From contig JAIRUS010000008.1 of NCBI GenBank assembly GCA_031254295.1, positions 1-35,749 on the forward strand: 35,749 nucleotides of DNA, written 5' to 3'. Made by a program: the position numbers and the translations under genes. Below the pieces are notes generated by a model. That model was not told the origin of the DNA and did no database searches. It was given only the letters and a program-made list of their open reading frames with translations. The stretch comes from Streptococcaceae bacterium (GTDB lineage: Bacteria; Bacillota; Bacilli; Lactobacillales; Streptococcaceae). This document shows, piece by piece, positions 17,372-27,319 of the stretch (position 1 is its first letter; the number at the start of each line of letters is the position of its first letter).

Positions 17372-18027
17372 CCTAAAATCTCCCTAATAATAGCTTTTTC
17401 TTCCTCTAAATTTTTACGTTCTTCGTCTTTGTTTTCAGGTAAAACACTCAAAACATGGTCAATTTCAGAAATTCTTCGCTTCCATTTTTTTTCAAAAGTC
17501 TCCGAAGCTGTAAGATAAAGTCCAAATTTTAGCTCAAGCTCTGAAAGTTGCATTTCGCCAGTCTCTGCAACAATGATTTCATAAATTTTCCCTTTTTCTT
17601 CAAGGATTTCCTCAGCCACAATCTTAAAATCATTTTTTATCAACCAACTTCGAATTTCAGCTTCTTCGTTATTAGGTTGGATAATCAGACGTTTCATTGA
17701 TCTTGCAAGTTGGTTGCGCGCTTCTAAAATTTCTGAAATCAAAATTCCACCCATGCCAGCAATCACAATAGTATCAATATTATCGTCCTCTTCTATGGCA
17801 TATAGACCATTTGCAAGACGAACTTTGATTTCTGAAAAATTCTGAGTATTTTCTAGCGAAATCTCATAAGGGCCTTTCACTACTTCTCCAGCAATAGCAA
17901 ACTTTACTTTTCCAGTTTCGACTAAAAAAATTGGTAATTTAGCATGATCAGAGCCAATATCGGCAAGTCTCGCGCCATCTGATACAAAATCGGCAACAGC
18001 CCTAAGACGTTTTCCAAGTCTCATCAT
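17368..18027 (-). CDS. trmK: tRNA (adenine-N1) methyltransferase TrmK family
   Basis: RLRAVADFVSDGARLADIGSDHAKLPI, VIAGMGGILISEIL, LIIQPNNEEAEIRSWL. Confidence 0.9.
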   Translation of the reverse strand: MMRLGKRLRAVADFVSDGARLADIGSDHAKLPIFLVETGKVKFAIAGEVVKGPYEISLENTQNFSEIKVRLANGLYAIEEDDNIDTIVIAGMGGILISEILEARNQLARSMKRLIIQPNNEEAEIRSWLIKNDFKIVAEEILEEKGKIYEIIVAETGEMQLSELELKFGLYLTASETFEKKWKRRISEIDHVLSVLPENKDEERKNLEEEKAIIREILG

Positions 18028-18677
18028 ATATCATGTCCTAGCCGTTCTTGTCCAAATTTGCAATAACTTATCACAGGGCATTCTTCACATTTTGGATTTT
18101 TTGCCAAACAATGATAGCGGCCAAAGAAAATCAAGTGATGATGAGCCGATATCCACTGACTTTCAGGAATCACTTTCATTAATTTTTCTTCAACTTCAGA
18201 TACTGATGCCTCTTGCTTCACCAATTGTAGTCTTTTTGAAACACGTTCCACATGAGTATCAACGGCGATTCCTGGGATTCCGTAAACCTCTCCCAGTACC
18301 ACATTGGCTGTTTTCCGCCCTACCCCAGGGAGGAGTTGCAATTGCTTTTTATCTTGGGGTAATGAATCAGTATATCCCCAATCAAGCAGCATCTGAGCCG
18401 TCTTCTTGATATTCCGTGACTTTGTGTGGTAAAGTCCGATTGTACGCGTATATTGTTCAATCTCTGCTACATCAGCTTGAGCCATGCTCTCAACAGTTGG
18501 AAAACGCTCAAAAAGAGCTGGAGTAGCCTTATTTACTCCTTTATCTGTTGCTTGAGCAGACAGAATCGTTGCCACCAGTAATTGAAAAGGACTTTCCCAG
18601 TTTAGCTCACCATGGGCTTCTGGAAACATTTTATTGATAATTTCAAGTGCTTCCAAAAAATGTTGTTTACTTATCAT
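18024..18677 (-). CDS. nth: Endonuclease III
   Basis: 217 aa: HhH LLPGVGRKTANVVLGEVYGIPGIAVDTHVERVSKRL and the 4Fe-4S cluster C-x6-C-x2-C-x5-C (CLAKNPKCEECPVISYC). Confidence 0.96.
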   Translation of the reverse strand: MISKQHFLEALEIINKMFPEAHGELNWESPFQLLVATILSAQATDKGVNKATPALFERFPTVESMAQADVAEIEQYTRTIGLYHTKSRNIKKTAQMLLDWGYTDSLPQDKKQLQLLPGVGRKTANVVLGEVYGIPGIAVDTHVERVSKRLQLVKQEASVSEVEEKLMKVIPESQWISAHHHLIFFGRYHCLAKNPKCEECPVISYCKFGQERLGHDI

Positions 18678-19372
18678 TTATTTTGACTCCACGGTCCCTC
18701 AATTGGAATTGTATAATTTGCAGAGGATCCCGTATTTCCAATATTCCCTTTTTGAATTTGCATTGCCAAGTCACGTTCTTCGCGTTGCGCTTCGACATCT
18801 CTAACAGAATTTATGCCGTCTGTTCTCCAACGCCGTAAGATGGCCCGAATATAATTTAAAGAGACCTTCCGATTAATCGAAGCTTCTCTCAAAGCTGCCA
18901 GAATTAAATCAAAATCATATTGGTCAACCTCGAGCCAATTGCGTAACTCTTCAAGCTGGATGGGCGTAATCATTCCCATTTCAGCTTCAAACGCGTTCGA
19001 AAGACTTTGAAGTTTATTTTCGGAAGTCTGTTTTTTATTTTCCTGATTTTTGCTCTTAGGCACTATCAAATCGTCCAATTTCTCAAAGGCTGGTGCCACA
19101 TCGAAAATCATATCCACTTGTCCAGAAATTTCAAGCAACGTTACTTTCAACACACCCGAATCCTGCATTTTTTGAATGATGCTATTGACCTCACTCAGAC
19201 TTTTTCCAGTTTTTTCTGCAATATAACTTGGCGCCATTTCCTTTTCATACAAAAAAAACTGCCAAACTAGAAAATCATCTGCTGACTCAAAAATCTGACT
19301 AAAATTCTCAAGCATTGCCGTTGGGATAATCAGATGTCCTTTTTTATATTCTTCATAAAATGTAAGTGTCAT
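18674..19372 (-). CDS. dnaD: DnaD-domain replication protein
   Basis: 232 aa: N-terminal winged-helix-like segment and C-terminal DnaD domain (FEAEMGMITPIQLEELRNWLEVDQYDFDLILAALREASINRKVSLNYIRAILRRW). Confidence 0.92.
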   Translation of the reverse strand: MTLTFYEEYKKGHLIIPTAMLENFSQIFESADDFLVWQFFLYEKEMAPSYIAEKTGKSLSEVNSIIQKMQDSGVLKVTLLEISGQVDMIFDVAPAFEKLDDLIVPKSKNQENKKQTSENKLQSLSNAFEAEMGMITPIQLEELRNWLEVDQYDFDLILAALREASINRKVSLNYIRAILRRWRTDGINSVRDVEAQREERDLAMQIQKGNIGNTGSSANYTIPIEGPWSQNK

Positions 19373-19440
19373 TATTAAATTATAACAAAAATTGCCCCCG
19401 CCCGCTTCAAGCCGCTAACTTTAAAATCAAAGATTAGACT

Positions 19441-19470
19441 AAAAATAGAAGCTAAATAGCTTCTATTTTT
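19441..19470. terminator. Terminator hairpin overlapping the pspC-like stop codon
   Basis: Perfect inverted repeat aaaaatagaagcta-aa-tagcttctattttt. Confidence 0.75.
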
Positions 19471-19819
19471 AAAAATCTGACCAATCATCACTAGTGCCTT
19501 TTATTGGTTCAGCCTCTTTAATCTTCCGCTCATTTGAACCATATTTATTACTTTGACTGCTGTTATGTGAACTATTTTCCCAAGGACGATCATAAGATGA
19601 GCGTTGATAAATATCTTGTCTATCCCGATCTTTTGGTATCACCAGCGCAAGAATCAAATAAAGAAGGAACGGACTTCCTATGCCAACAAAGAATACAATC
19701 GCATATATAATCCTGATAATATTAATCGTACTTTCATCAAGGCCAAAGTATTCACCTAATCCCCCAATAACCCCAAAGATCCATCGGTTACTATTTGATT
19801 TTGTTAGTTTTTTTCTCAT
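19469..19819 (-). CDS. PspC domain-containing protein
   Basis: 116 aa: KLTKSNSNRWIFGVIGGLGEYFGLDESTINIIRIIYAIVFFVGIGSPFLLYLILALVIPKD. Confidence 0.92.
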   Translation of the reverse strand: MRKKLTKSNSNRWIFGVIGGLGEYFGLDESTINIIRIIYAIVFFVGIGSPFLLYLILALVIPKDRDRQDIYQRSSYDRPWENSSHNSSQSNKYGSNERKIKEAEPIKGTSDDWSDF

Positions 19820-19825
19820 CTTGTA

Positions 19826-20848
19826 TTATTCACCATCTTTCAACCAGATTGTTCCCGATTTGATTTCCAAATCAAAAGTCATATTATCTGAACCTGAACG
19901 TACCACTGTTGCACCATTTTTTCCTGATTCAAATGCTTGATCAAGACGCAAACGTGTCTTATAGCCACCAAAAACAGTCTTTGCACGACCTGTCAAAGCA
20001 AGAGATTCTGGTACAGATAATTTGATATCCCCATTAATATTTTTTACATTTAAATTCTTCGCACGATTATCCCGTTGGCTAATACGAACCGAACCATTCG
20101 TCAAAGTTGCCTTGCCATCAATGAAGCTCCCCTCAAACTTGATATCTCCATTAATCAAATCAAGGCTTAAATTTTCAGCTTGAGTGTTTGTTAAACTTAA
20201 CTCACCATTTTTACTTGAAACAATCATATTTTTCGCCGTGATATCATCAAGTTCCACCTTACCATTTAAAAGAACAAATTTGATTTCATCATATTCCTTA
20301 GCTGGGAGATAAAGCTCTACATAAGCAGCCACACGCCCCGTCGCTGTAATCATTAGAACTTTGTCCTCAACCTGCAACTTTGTATTTTCAGCTAAATAAG
20401 CTTCTAGGTCAGTTGCAGCGCCATAAACTTTGTAATCAACCTTAATATGAGCATTATCGCCTAGTTTTACTGATATTTTTCCAGCCTTTACATCAAGATT
20501 TACAGAGTCAAAAGTTTCACCAAGGTCAAACTCAACTGTTTTCTCTTGGGTTCTAACTTTTGGCCAACCATTTGAAAAATCAATATTCTCATCAACAGTT
20601 TTTGACAGTCCCTTAAAAACATCAACAATTTTATCTGCTGCCTGACTAAAAGTATTTTTTATTGATTCACCAGTATCTTGTTTATAATTTTCAAATCCAT
20701 CATTATCCATTGATGGTTTTTCTTTTTTAGAATCTGCTTTTACGTCTGCTGCACTCATATCTGCTTTTTCAAGCAGTTCAATTGCTTCATCATTTGTGAT
20801 GATGCCTTTACGCATAAGGTCTAGAATTCTTTCTTTTTTATCTTCCAT
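19826..20848 (-). CDS. DUF4097-like (LiaG-type) beta-helical protein with N-terminal short helical domain
   Basis: Start MEDKKERILDLMRKGIITNDEAIELLEKADMS at 20848 after AAGGATATCAAA; repeats such as VLLNGKVELDDITAKNMIVSSKNGELSLTNTQAENLSLDLINGDIKFEG typical of adhesin-like DUF4097. Confidence 0.8.
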   Translation of the reverse strand: MEDKKERILDLMRKGIITNDEAIELLEKADMSAADVKADSKKEKPSMDNDGFENYKQDTGESIKNTFSQAADKIVDVFKGLSKTVDENIDFSNGWPKVRTQEKTVEFDLGETFDSVNLDVKAGKISVKLGDNAHIKVDYKVYGAATDLEAYLAENTKLQVEDKVLMITATGRVAAYVELYLPAKEYDEIKFVLLNGKVELDDITAKNMIVSSKNGELSLTNTQAENLSLDLINGDIKFEGSFIDGKATLTNGSVRISQRDNRAKNLNVKNINGDIKLSVPESLALTGRAKTVFGGYKTRLRLDQAFESGKNGATVVRSGSDNMTFDLEIKSGTIWLKDGE

Positions 20849-20940
20849 TTTGATATCCTTCTTCTTATTATTTATTTCGCCCATCCTGTTCAAATTAGGC
20901 TTCTTTATTTACACTCCTATTCTAGCAGAGGCTTGTCAAT

Positions 20941-20968
20941 AAAAAATCAGCCCTAAGACTGATTTTTT
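20941..20968. terminator. Terminator downstream of the coiled-coil gene
   Basis: aaaaaatcag-ccctaaga-ctgatttttt. Confidence 0.75.
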
Positions 20969-20972
20969 ATTT

Positions 20973-23900
20973 TTAATCTTTTACCAAATCGTTGATATTT
21001 ACTGAAAGATTTACTGGCATTTCGATCTGATAAATATAACTTGGTTCGTCCTCAAGCACCATCGGAGCTTGAGGCGAAGTAACTGCCGCCGTTGGCTCAT
21101 CAGGTTCAATTGGAATTGGCATATTTTTAGGAATATAGATTTCAATATCAGTTCTCATAAGCGACTCAGACATAGAAATTGACTTATCTGGGAGCAACAT
21201 CGTATTATCAACCGTTGTATCAATTGTACGATTGGCCACTTTACTCATGCCCCCAGCTCGGCGAATAACATTTGCAATCGAAGAAACTTCTGTGATTGCA
21301 TTACGCAAATTTTCGTAATTACGTTCAACATTTGATTCAAGGTATTGTTCAAAATCAAATCCATCATTAATGATACCATTGAGTTGAATACCTGAAATTG
21401 AAATCTCTGTAGTGATTGAAAAATGTGACAACTCTTTATGAAGATTTTTCAAAGCTTCTTTATAATCTGCTTTTAGCAAATTCAAATTTTTTACAAAACT
21501 GGCAACACTCGTTTTAATCATATCAAGGGATTTACGGTAATAATTGTCACGGAAAATCTGAGCAAGTTCAGTCGCAGAACGTGGCTTCGTCAATTCAGAC
21601 GGATTCATACCAAGATAACGAGCCAAAAGGCTTACATCTCCGTAGCCTGTGCTATACATATCTGTATAATCTGGCACTGAATTTATCAAGCCAATAACAC
21701 TTTGGATACCTTCCTGAATATTTGAATTAACAGATACAAGATTAAGCAATTGCTTCTCACGTTCCAGATAGGCGGTATAAGACTGAAGCAAAATAGCAAA
21801 AGCCTCTTCTCGCTTCTCGTATTCTTCTCTCCAATTTGCGACTTGATTATCAAGCTTTTCAACATAGCTCGCCAAATCAATGCCTGTATAGGCTGCTTGA
21901 TTTGCATCAATTGTCTTCAAGCGCTCTCCGCCTACCTCAACATAGTGATTATATATTTCTTGATAACCATTAAGTGAAGCACCAAACTGATTAACTGCTG
22001 CAACCAGTTCTCCACGAACCTTGGTATAGGTTGACATCCAAGAGTCAAACTGCGGCTTTTCCTTTAATGAAAGTGTATCCGAAGCTGTTCGCATCAAAGT
22101 CGGCAGATTAAAATTGTCAACGTAGTTATGGCCTGTTGCTTCATAAATTGGGAAAGTCAAAGCATTTCCTTGAATCAATAAAGTCTTCACATGTAGAATT
22201 GCTAAATCATAGTTATCTTTATCAGCTAGAACAAGTTTAAGCTGCTCTTGTACCTTCTGATACTCAGCATAAACCTTGTCATAATAGTCCTTATCAGCCT
22301 CATAGGCTTTCATGACTTCATGATAAAGTGAAGATACACGTTCACCATGACTAATAAAAGCTTGATATGACCGCTCAATTGAATCATATTCATCTTTAGC
22401 CAAGCGATAGAGGCTTGAAACCTTTTGATAGTCTTTATCAATACGTTGATAGCTATGACTGTAACCACTATGAAGTTCAGAAAAAGCATCAAACTGACTA
22501 ATTAAATTTTGATAACGCGAGCTTGCAAGCGCATAACGTTCCCGACCAGAAGTTAATGACTCATCCGCCATTTTCTTGAGTTCATCCGCTTTAGCTTGAA
22601 AATCTTTTTCAATAGCGGCTTTTTCTGCCCTATCTGTCTGCAAAGCCTCCATACTGAGTTTGACCTCAGCCAAAAGACTCATCATGTCGGAAACTTGCTC
22701 TGTTGATTGGTCAAAAGCCTTTTGAGCACTTTCAACTTCTTCCGCAGACTTAGCTAATTTCTCTTTTAATTCTTCTTGCTCTTTTAATGAAGCCTGTAAG
22801 GACTCATCCAAAGGTTCAAATATGTCAGCCTGATTTTTGTAATCTGTATTAACTTTTTCAAGTTCATTAGAAATTTCATTATACTGGGCTTCTTTTGTGG
22901 AAAGATTTTGCTTTAAAATACCATTTTGAGTCCGAATATATTCGTAAGATTCTTCTACCTTGCTATAGGTACGCTGTGAGTCGTCAAAGCGACGTTGTGA
23001 CTCAGTAAGATTATTCTTAGCAGATTTAACAAGCTCACTCATCTTGCTGTAGTCTGCATCAATAATATCAAAGGCTGCTTTTTCTTGAAGATAAGATTTT
23101 TCAATCGGACGAATTTCTTCAGTGATTTTATCAAGCCCAGCTCGTGCACTGTTATATTCCTCAGTGACATAATGAAGCGCCACTCTGTTCGCATTATCTG
23201 AATTTGTCAAATCAGCATAGTTCTTTGCAATTCGAGCAAAATTGGCTGATTCTGTATCAAAGCGAGCTTTCAATTCGAGGTATTTATGCTCAATTTTGAG
23301 GAATTTTTCTTTTCTTCCCTCATAGTTTTCCTCAAGATTTATCAATGGATCAGCCGTAAAATTACTTACCTGCGTAGAAACCTCAAGTTGATTCGTATTT
23401 TCCTCAAGTAGTTCTTGAATTTCATCCAAATTTTGTTTGGCATTATCCTCTTGAAGTTGCATTTTTTCAAATTGCAAACTTAAAATTTCATAATCATTCT
23501 TTATTTGATTAACAAACAAATAATGATCTTTCAATTCATCATATTTGGGTTGCTCTTCTTCAAAACGAGCTTGGAGCTTTTCAATACGGCCCGATAAAAG
23601 TTCCATATCGTCATTAAAAACATTTAGACGTGTTGTCTTAGACTTTAAATCCGCTTCATTTTCAAGATTCTCGTTTGTCTTGTCTTCATAAAGTTGCGCT
23701 GATTGTTTTGCGGCATCAGAGATTTCTTCTAATTGCTTATGCAGACGACTAAGTTCTTCTTTTACTTTACCGAGTTCTTCGTCTAGCTTGGCTTTTTCAG
23801 ACGTTGCAAATTCGTAGCCCTTAACATCTTTTTCATAATCATTTTTTGTTTCATGATAATCTGACAAATTTTCTTGATAAAGATTATGAGCCGATTCAAC

Positions 23901-24317
23901 TTGATTATTTAAGTCTGAAAAATTTCTTACTTCTTCATCAAGAGATTTATATAAAGTCTCATATTCATCAAGAATTTTATCGTAGCTGATCTTGTCATTT
24001 TGATAGTCTTCTTGGTGCTTTTTATAACTATTTAATTCTTGATCATAATTTTTGTTATCTGGGAGAAAAGATGTTTTAGCTAGATCATCTGCGTCTGATA
24101 GATCAGAAAAAACTGCTGAAACTTTTGTTTCATCATCCACACTATCTGTCATCTCTGGAAGTTTAGAAACTGATACTTCCTCAGTCTTGTTGGGAATTAG
24201 TTTTTCCATCGTGTCCTCAACAACACTCATTTCATCAAGAACAGGTTTCTCCTCTTCAGGCTTGGCTAATCTTCCAAAAAATGAAGTTCTTTTTTTCTCA
24301 TTTTTCTTATCACTCAT
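20973..24317 (-). CDS. Giant coiled-coil protein of unknown function, predicted cytoplasmic
   Basis: Likely start MSDKKNEKKRTSFFGRL at 24317 after AGGGAGAAACTAT (the ORF track extends to 24356). Long Glu/Lys/Gln/Tyr heptad-like region, no signal peptide or TM; conserved-looking C-terminal tail YIYQIEMPVNLSVNINDLVKD. Confidence 0.9.
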   Translation of the reverse strand: MSDKKNEKKRTSFFGRLAKPEEEKPVLDEMSVVEDTMEKLIPNKTEEVSVSKLPEMTDSVDDETKVSAVFSDLSDADDLAKTSFLPDNKNYDQELNSYKKHQEDYQNDKISYDKILDEYETLYKSLDEEVRNFSDLNNQVESAHNLYQENLSDYHETKNDYEKDVKGYEFATSEKAKLDEELGKVKEELSRLHKQLEEISDAAKQSAQLYEDKTNENLENEADLKSKTTRLNVFNDDMELLSGRIEKLQARFEEEQPKYDELKDHYLFVNQIKNDYEILSLQFEKMQLQEDNAKQNLDEIQELLEENTNQLEVSTQVSNFTADPLINLEENYEGRKEKFLKIEHKYLELKARFDTESANFARIAKNYADLTNSDNANRVALHYVTEEYNSARAGLDKITEEIRPIEKSYLQEKAAFDIIDADYSKMSELVKSAKNNLTESQRRFDDSQRTYSKVEESYEYIRTQNGILKQNLSTKEAQYNEISNELEKVNTDYKNQADIFEPLDESLQASLKEQEELKEKLAKSAEEVESAQKAFDQSTEQVSDMMSLLAEVKLSMEALQTDRAEKAAIEKDFQAKADELKKMADESLTSGRERYALASSRYQNLISQFDAFSELHSGYSHSYQRIDKDYQKVSSLYRLAKDEYDSIERSYQAFISHGERVSSLYHEVMKAYEADKDYYDKVYAEYQKVQEQLKLVLADKDNYDLAILHVKTLLIQGNALTFPIYEATGHNYVDNFNLPTLMRTASDTLSLKEKPQFDSWMSTYTKVRGELVAAVNQFGASLNGYQEIYNHYVEVGGERLKTIDANQAAYTGIDLASYVEKLDNQVANWREEYEKREEAFAILLQSYTAYLEREKQLLNLVSVNSNIQEGIQSVIGLINSVPDYTDMYSTGYGDVSLLARYLGMNPSELTKPRSATELAQIFRDNYYRKSLDMIKTSVASFVKNLNLLKADYKEALKNLHKELSHFSITTEISISGIQLNGIINDGFDFEQYLESNVERNYENLRNAITEVSSIANVIRRAGGMSKVANRTIDTTVDNTMLLPDKSISMSESLMRTDIEIYIPKNMPIPIEPDEPTAAVTSPQAPMVLEDEPSYIYQIEMPVNLSVNINDLVKD

Positions 24318-24409
24318 ATAGTTTCTCCCTACTATAGTATCGCTTAATTTTAGCAAAAATCCTAAGAATTAGCAAGAGCCCCCTAGCATCAAGCTCCTAC
24401 CCATTATAT

Positions 24410-24440
24410 TTGCAAAGATTTTCAGCATTTATGTTATAAT
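24410..24440 (+). promoter_or_regulatory. Putative promoter of recU-pbp1A
   Basis: TTGCAA, 19-nt spacer, TATAAT, upstream of the ATG at 24462. Confidence 0.45.
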
Positions 24441-24461
24441 TAAGCAAGGTTTAACGAAAAT

Positions 24462-25070
24462 ATGGTGAATTATCCAAGTGGCGTAAAGGGCAGAGCAAGC
24501 AAAACCTCCTATTCTAATCAGGATAAAGGATTGACAAACTTTGCCAAACGCGGAATGAATTTTGAAGACGATATCAATGCATCAAACGATTATTATCTCA
24601 CACACGACATTGCTGTGGTTCATAAAAAGCCCACACCGATTCAAATCGTGCACGTAGATTACCCTGCTAGAAGTAGAGCCAAGATTACAGAAGCTTATTT
24701 TAGGCAGGCCTCTACAACTGACTATTCTGGTGTCTATAAAGGAAGATATATAGATTTTGAAGCCAAAGAAACAAATCAAAAACAATCCTTTCCTTTAAAA
24801 AATTTTCATAAACACCAAATTGAGCATATTAAATCAGTTCTCAAACAATCGGGAATTGCCTTCGTGCTTCTTCATTTTAGAAGTCGTCTGGAAACTTACT
24901 ATCTTCCAGCCTCTAAAATAGTGCAATTTTATGAAGAGAACAATGGTCAAAAATCAATTCCACTTGAATTGATACAAGAACATGGTTTTCTCTTACCAAG
25001 TCAAAAAATCCCACGTATTCCATATATAGAAATTCTAAACAATCAGATAGGCGGTGGTTCAAATAGCTGA
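24462..25070 (+). CDS. recU: Holliday junction resolvase RecU
   Basis: 202 aa: [60 protein letters not shown]. Confidence 0.96.
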   Translation: MVNYPSGVKGRASKTSYSNQDKGLTNFAKRGMNFEDDINASNDYYLTHDIAVVHKKPTPIQIVHVDYPARSRAKITEAYFRQASTTDYSGVYKGRYIDFEAKETNQKQSFPLKNFHKHQIEHIKSVLKQSGIAFVLLHFRSRLETYYLPASKIVQFYEENNGQKSIPLELIQEHGFLLPSQKIPRIPYIEILNNQIGGGSNS

Positions 25071-27279
25071 AAAACGTTCTGTTTCCAGTCAAACTCTTGC
25101 AAGAAAAAAAATTGCTAAAAAACCTTCTTTGAAATCCAAGAAAAAATTTCGAGTGGGACGAATAGTCAAATGGTTACTCATTCCCATTTTAACGATTGCT
25201 ATCATTGGCCTTACTTTTGGAGCCCTTCTTTTTGCTTCATATGCTTCAACAGCGCCAAAGCTTGATATGGCTAAACTCGAGTCACAGCCAAACACTGTGA
25301 TTTTAGACAAAAACGGGAACACTATTGCGCAACTTGGCGTCGAAAAACGTGTCAATATCAACACAAACCAAATCCCTATGACAATGGTTAATGCGATTAC
25401 ATCGATTGAAGACCATCGCTTCTTTGATCATCGAGGCATTGATCCTATTCGTATCCTTGGTTCTGTGATACATAACGTAAGAAATAACACAACTCAAGGT
25501 GGCTCAACGCTCACTCAGGAATTGATAAAATTATCCTTCTTCTCTACTAGCGTAGCGGATCAAAACCTAAGGCGTAAAGCCCAAGAAGCTTGGATGTCTA
25601 TAGAACTTGAAAAGAAATTGTCTAAAGAAGAAATCCTCACGCTTTATCTCAATAAAGTTTACATGTCAAACGGCTACTACGGTGTACAAACAGCAGCTGA
25701 GAATTTCTATGGGAAACCACTCTCACAGTTGACTCTTCCACAGGTTGCCTTACTCGCTGGTATCCCTCAGGCTCCTAATGAATATGATCCATACAATCCA
25801 AATACACAAGCGGCAGCTAAGTTAAGACGTGATACTGTTCTCAGAGCAATGTATCAGTATGGTAAGATTTCACAAGCTGACGAAACAGTAGCCCTTAATA
25901 CGCCTGTCACAGACGGCCTTCAACCATTGCCAACTTCAAGCTCTATCCCTGCAAAATATAACAATTTCATCACGGAAGTATTACTTCAGGTGAAAAATGA
26001 TACAGGTAAAGACCCCTCTACTACTTCCATGAAGATTTATACGACAATGGATAGCTCTGCTCAAGATCACCTTTTCGATGTTTTTAATACTGGTGATTAT
26101 GTTAATTACCCTGATGGCCAGCAAGTCGCAGCTACAATTGTAGAACCGAACACAGGAGCTGTTATTGCCCAACTCGGCGGACGAAATCAACCAACAGATT
26201 CGGTCCTTGGAGACAATCCTGCAGTCAATACAGATCGTGACTGGGGTTCAACTATGAAACCACTGACAGATTATGCCCCTGCATTGGACAACGGAGTCTA
26301 TAAATCCACAGCTCAGACATTTGATGACACTCCTTATAATTATCCAGGTTCTACTACTCCCGTGCATGATTGGGATAACAGATATATGGGCACTATCACT
26401 ATGCGTTATGCACTTTGGCAGTCTCGTAATATTCCAGCCTTAAAGGCTCTTGTAGCTGTTGGACTTGATAATTCATCTGCTTTCCTTGGAAAGTTAGGCA
26501 TTAAATACTCTCCAAGTGAAGTTTATTCCAATGCCTTCTCTAGTAACACTTCTACTCTTGGTCGTGAATGGGGTACGAGTTCTGAAAAGCAAGCTGCCGC
26601 TTACGCCGCCTTTGCAAATGGTGGAAATTATACGAAGCCTTATTATGTATCGAAAATCGTCTATTCAGATGGTGTTTCTAAAAACCTTACCCCCTCAACA
26701 AGCCGGGTAATGAAAGAAACTACAGCTTACATGATTACAGATATGCTTAAAGGCGTCATCACAAGTGGTACCAATGGGCCTACTTTCGCACCAAGTCGCC
26801 TTATCGGCCTCTATCAAGCGGGTAAGACTGGTACTTCAAACTATGATGATAACCAACTTTCTCAGCTAAAAGCAACGAGTGCAATGGAAGTACCTGATGA
26901 GACCTTTGTTGGATACACGCAGGATTATTCTATCGCTGTCTGGACAGGTTATACAGATCGTCTCTACCCAGTCCAAGATATTCAAGTATCAGCTGAGGTT
27001 TATACTGCAATGATGCAATATTTCTACCCTAGCACTTCAAAGAGTGTTGATTGGACAATGCCTAGTGGTCTCAACAGATATGGTTCTGAACTTTATCTGG
27101 ACGGTGCAACTCCTTCGGCAAACTCTTCAAGCGGCACTAAAACAAGCTCCAGTGCAAGTACATCAAGTTCAGCTACCAGTGAATCTTCAAACACTTTGTC
27201 AAGCTCATCTAGTAGTGACTCAACAACCACACCAAGCTCAAGCAGTGACACTACGACCAGCTCAAGCACAGGAAATTAA
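25054..27279 (+). CDS. pbp1A: Class A penicillin-binding protein 1A
   Basis: 741 aa: TM, glycosyltransferase motifs ([52 protein letters not shown]), transpeptidase STMKP / SRN / KTGTS; GTG start overlapping recU. Confidence 0.95.
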   Translation: MVQIAEKRSVSSQTLARKKIAKKPSLKSKKKFRVGRIVKWLLIPILTIAIIGLTFGALLFASYASTAPKLDMAKLESQPNTVILDKNGNTIAQLGVEKRVNINTNQIPMTMVNAITSIEDHRFFDHRGIDPIRILGSVIHNVRNNTTQGGSTLTQELIKLSFFSTSVADQNLRRKAQEAWMSIELEKKLSKEEILTLYLNKVYMSNGYYGVQTAAENFYGKPLSQLTLPQVALLAGIPQAPNEYDPYNPNTQAAAKLRRDTVLRAMYQYGKISQADETVALNTPVTDGLQPLPTSSSIPAKYNNFITEVLLQVKNDTGKDPSTTSMKIYTTMDSSAQDHLFDVFNTGDYVNYPDGQQVAATIVEPNTGAVIAQLGGRNQPTDSVLGDNPAVNTDRDWGSTMKPLTDYAPALDNGVYKSTAQTFDDTPYNYPGSTTPVHDWDNRYMGTITMRYALWQSRNIPALKALVAVGLDNSSAFLGKLGIKYSPSEVYSNAFSSNTSTLGREWGTSSEKQAAAYAAFANGGNYTKPYYVSKIVYSDGVSKNLTPSTSRVMKETTAYMITDMLKGVITSGTNGPTFAPSRLIGLYQAGKTGTSNYDDNQLSQLKATSAMEVPDETFVGYTQDYSIAVWTGYTDRLYPVQDIQVSAEVYTAMMQYFYPSTSKSVDWTMPSGLNRYGSELYLDGATPSANSSSGTKTSSSASTSSSATSESSNTLSSSSSSDSTTTPSSSSDTTTSSSTGN

Positions 27280-27319
27280 AAAAATCTCTCGACTTATTTG
27301 AATAGTCGAGAGATTTTTT
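27279..27319. terminator. Bidirectional terminator between convergent pbp1A and GH13 genes
   Basis: aaaaaatctctcgact-...-agtcgagagatttttt, 16-bp perfect stem. Confidence 0.9.

Noticed and set aside
20973-24317. SMC/RecN/SbcC-type ATPase
   Set aside because: No Walker A/B or ABC signature at either end despite the long coiled coil.
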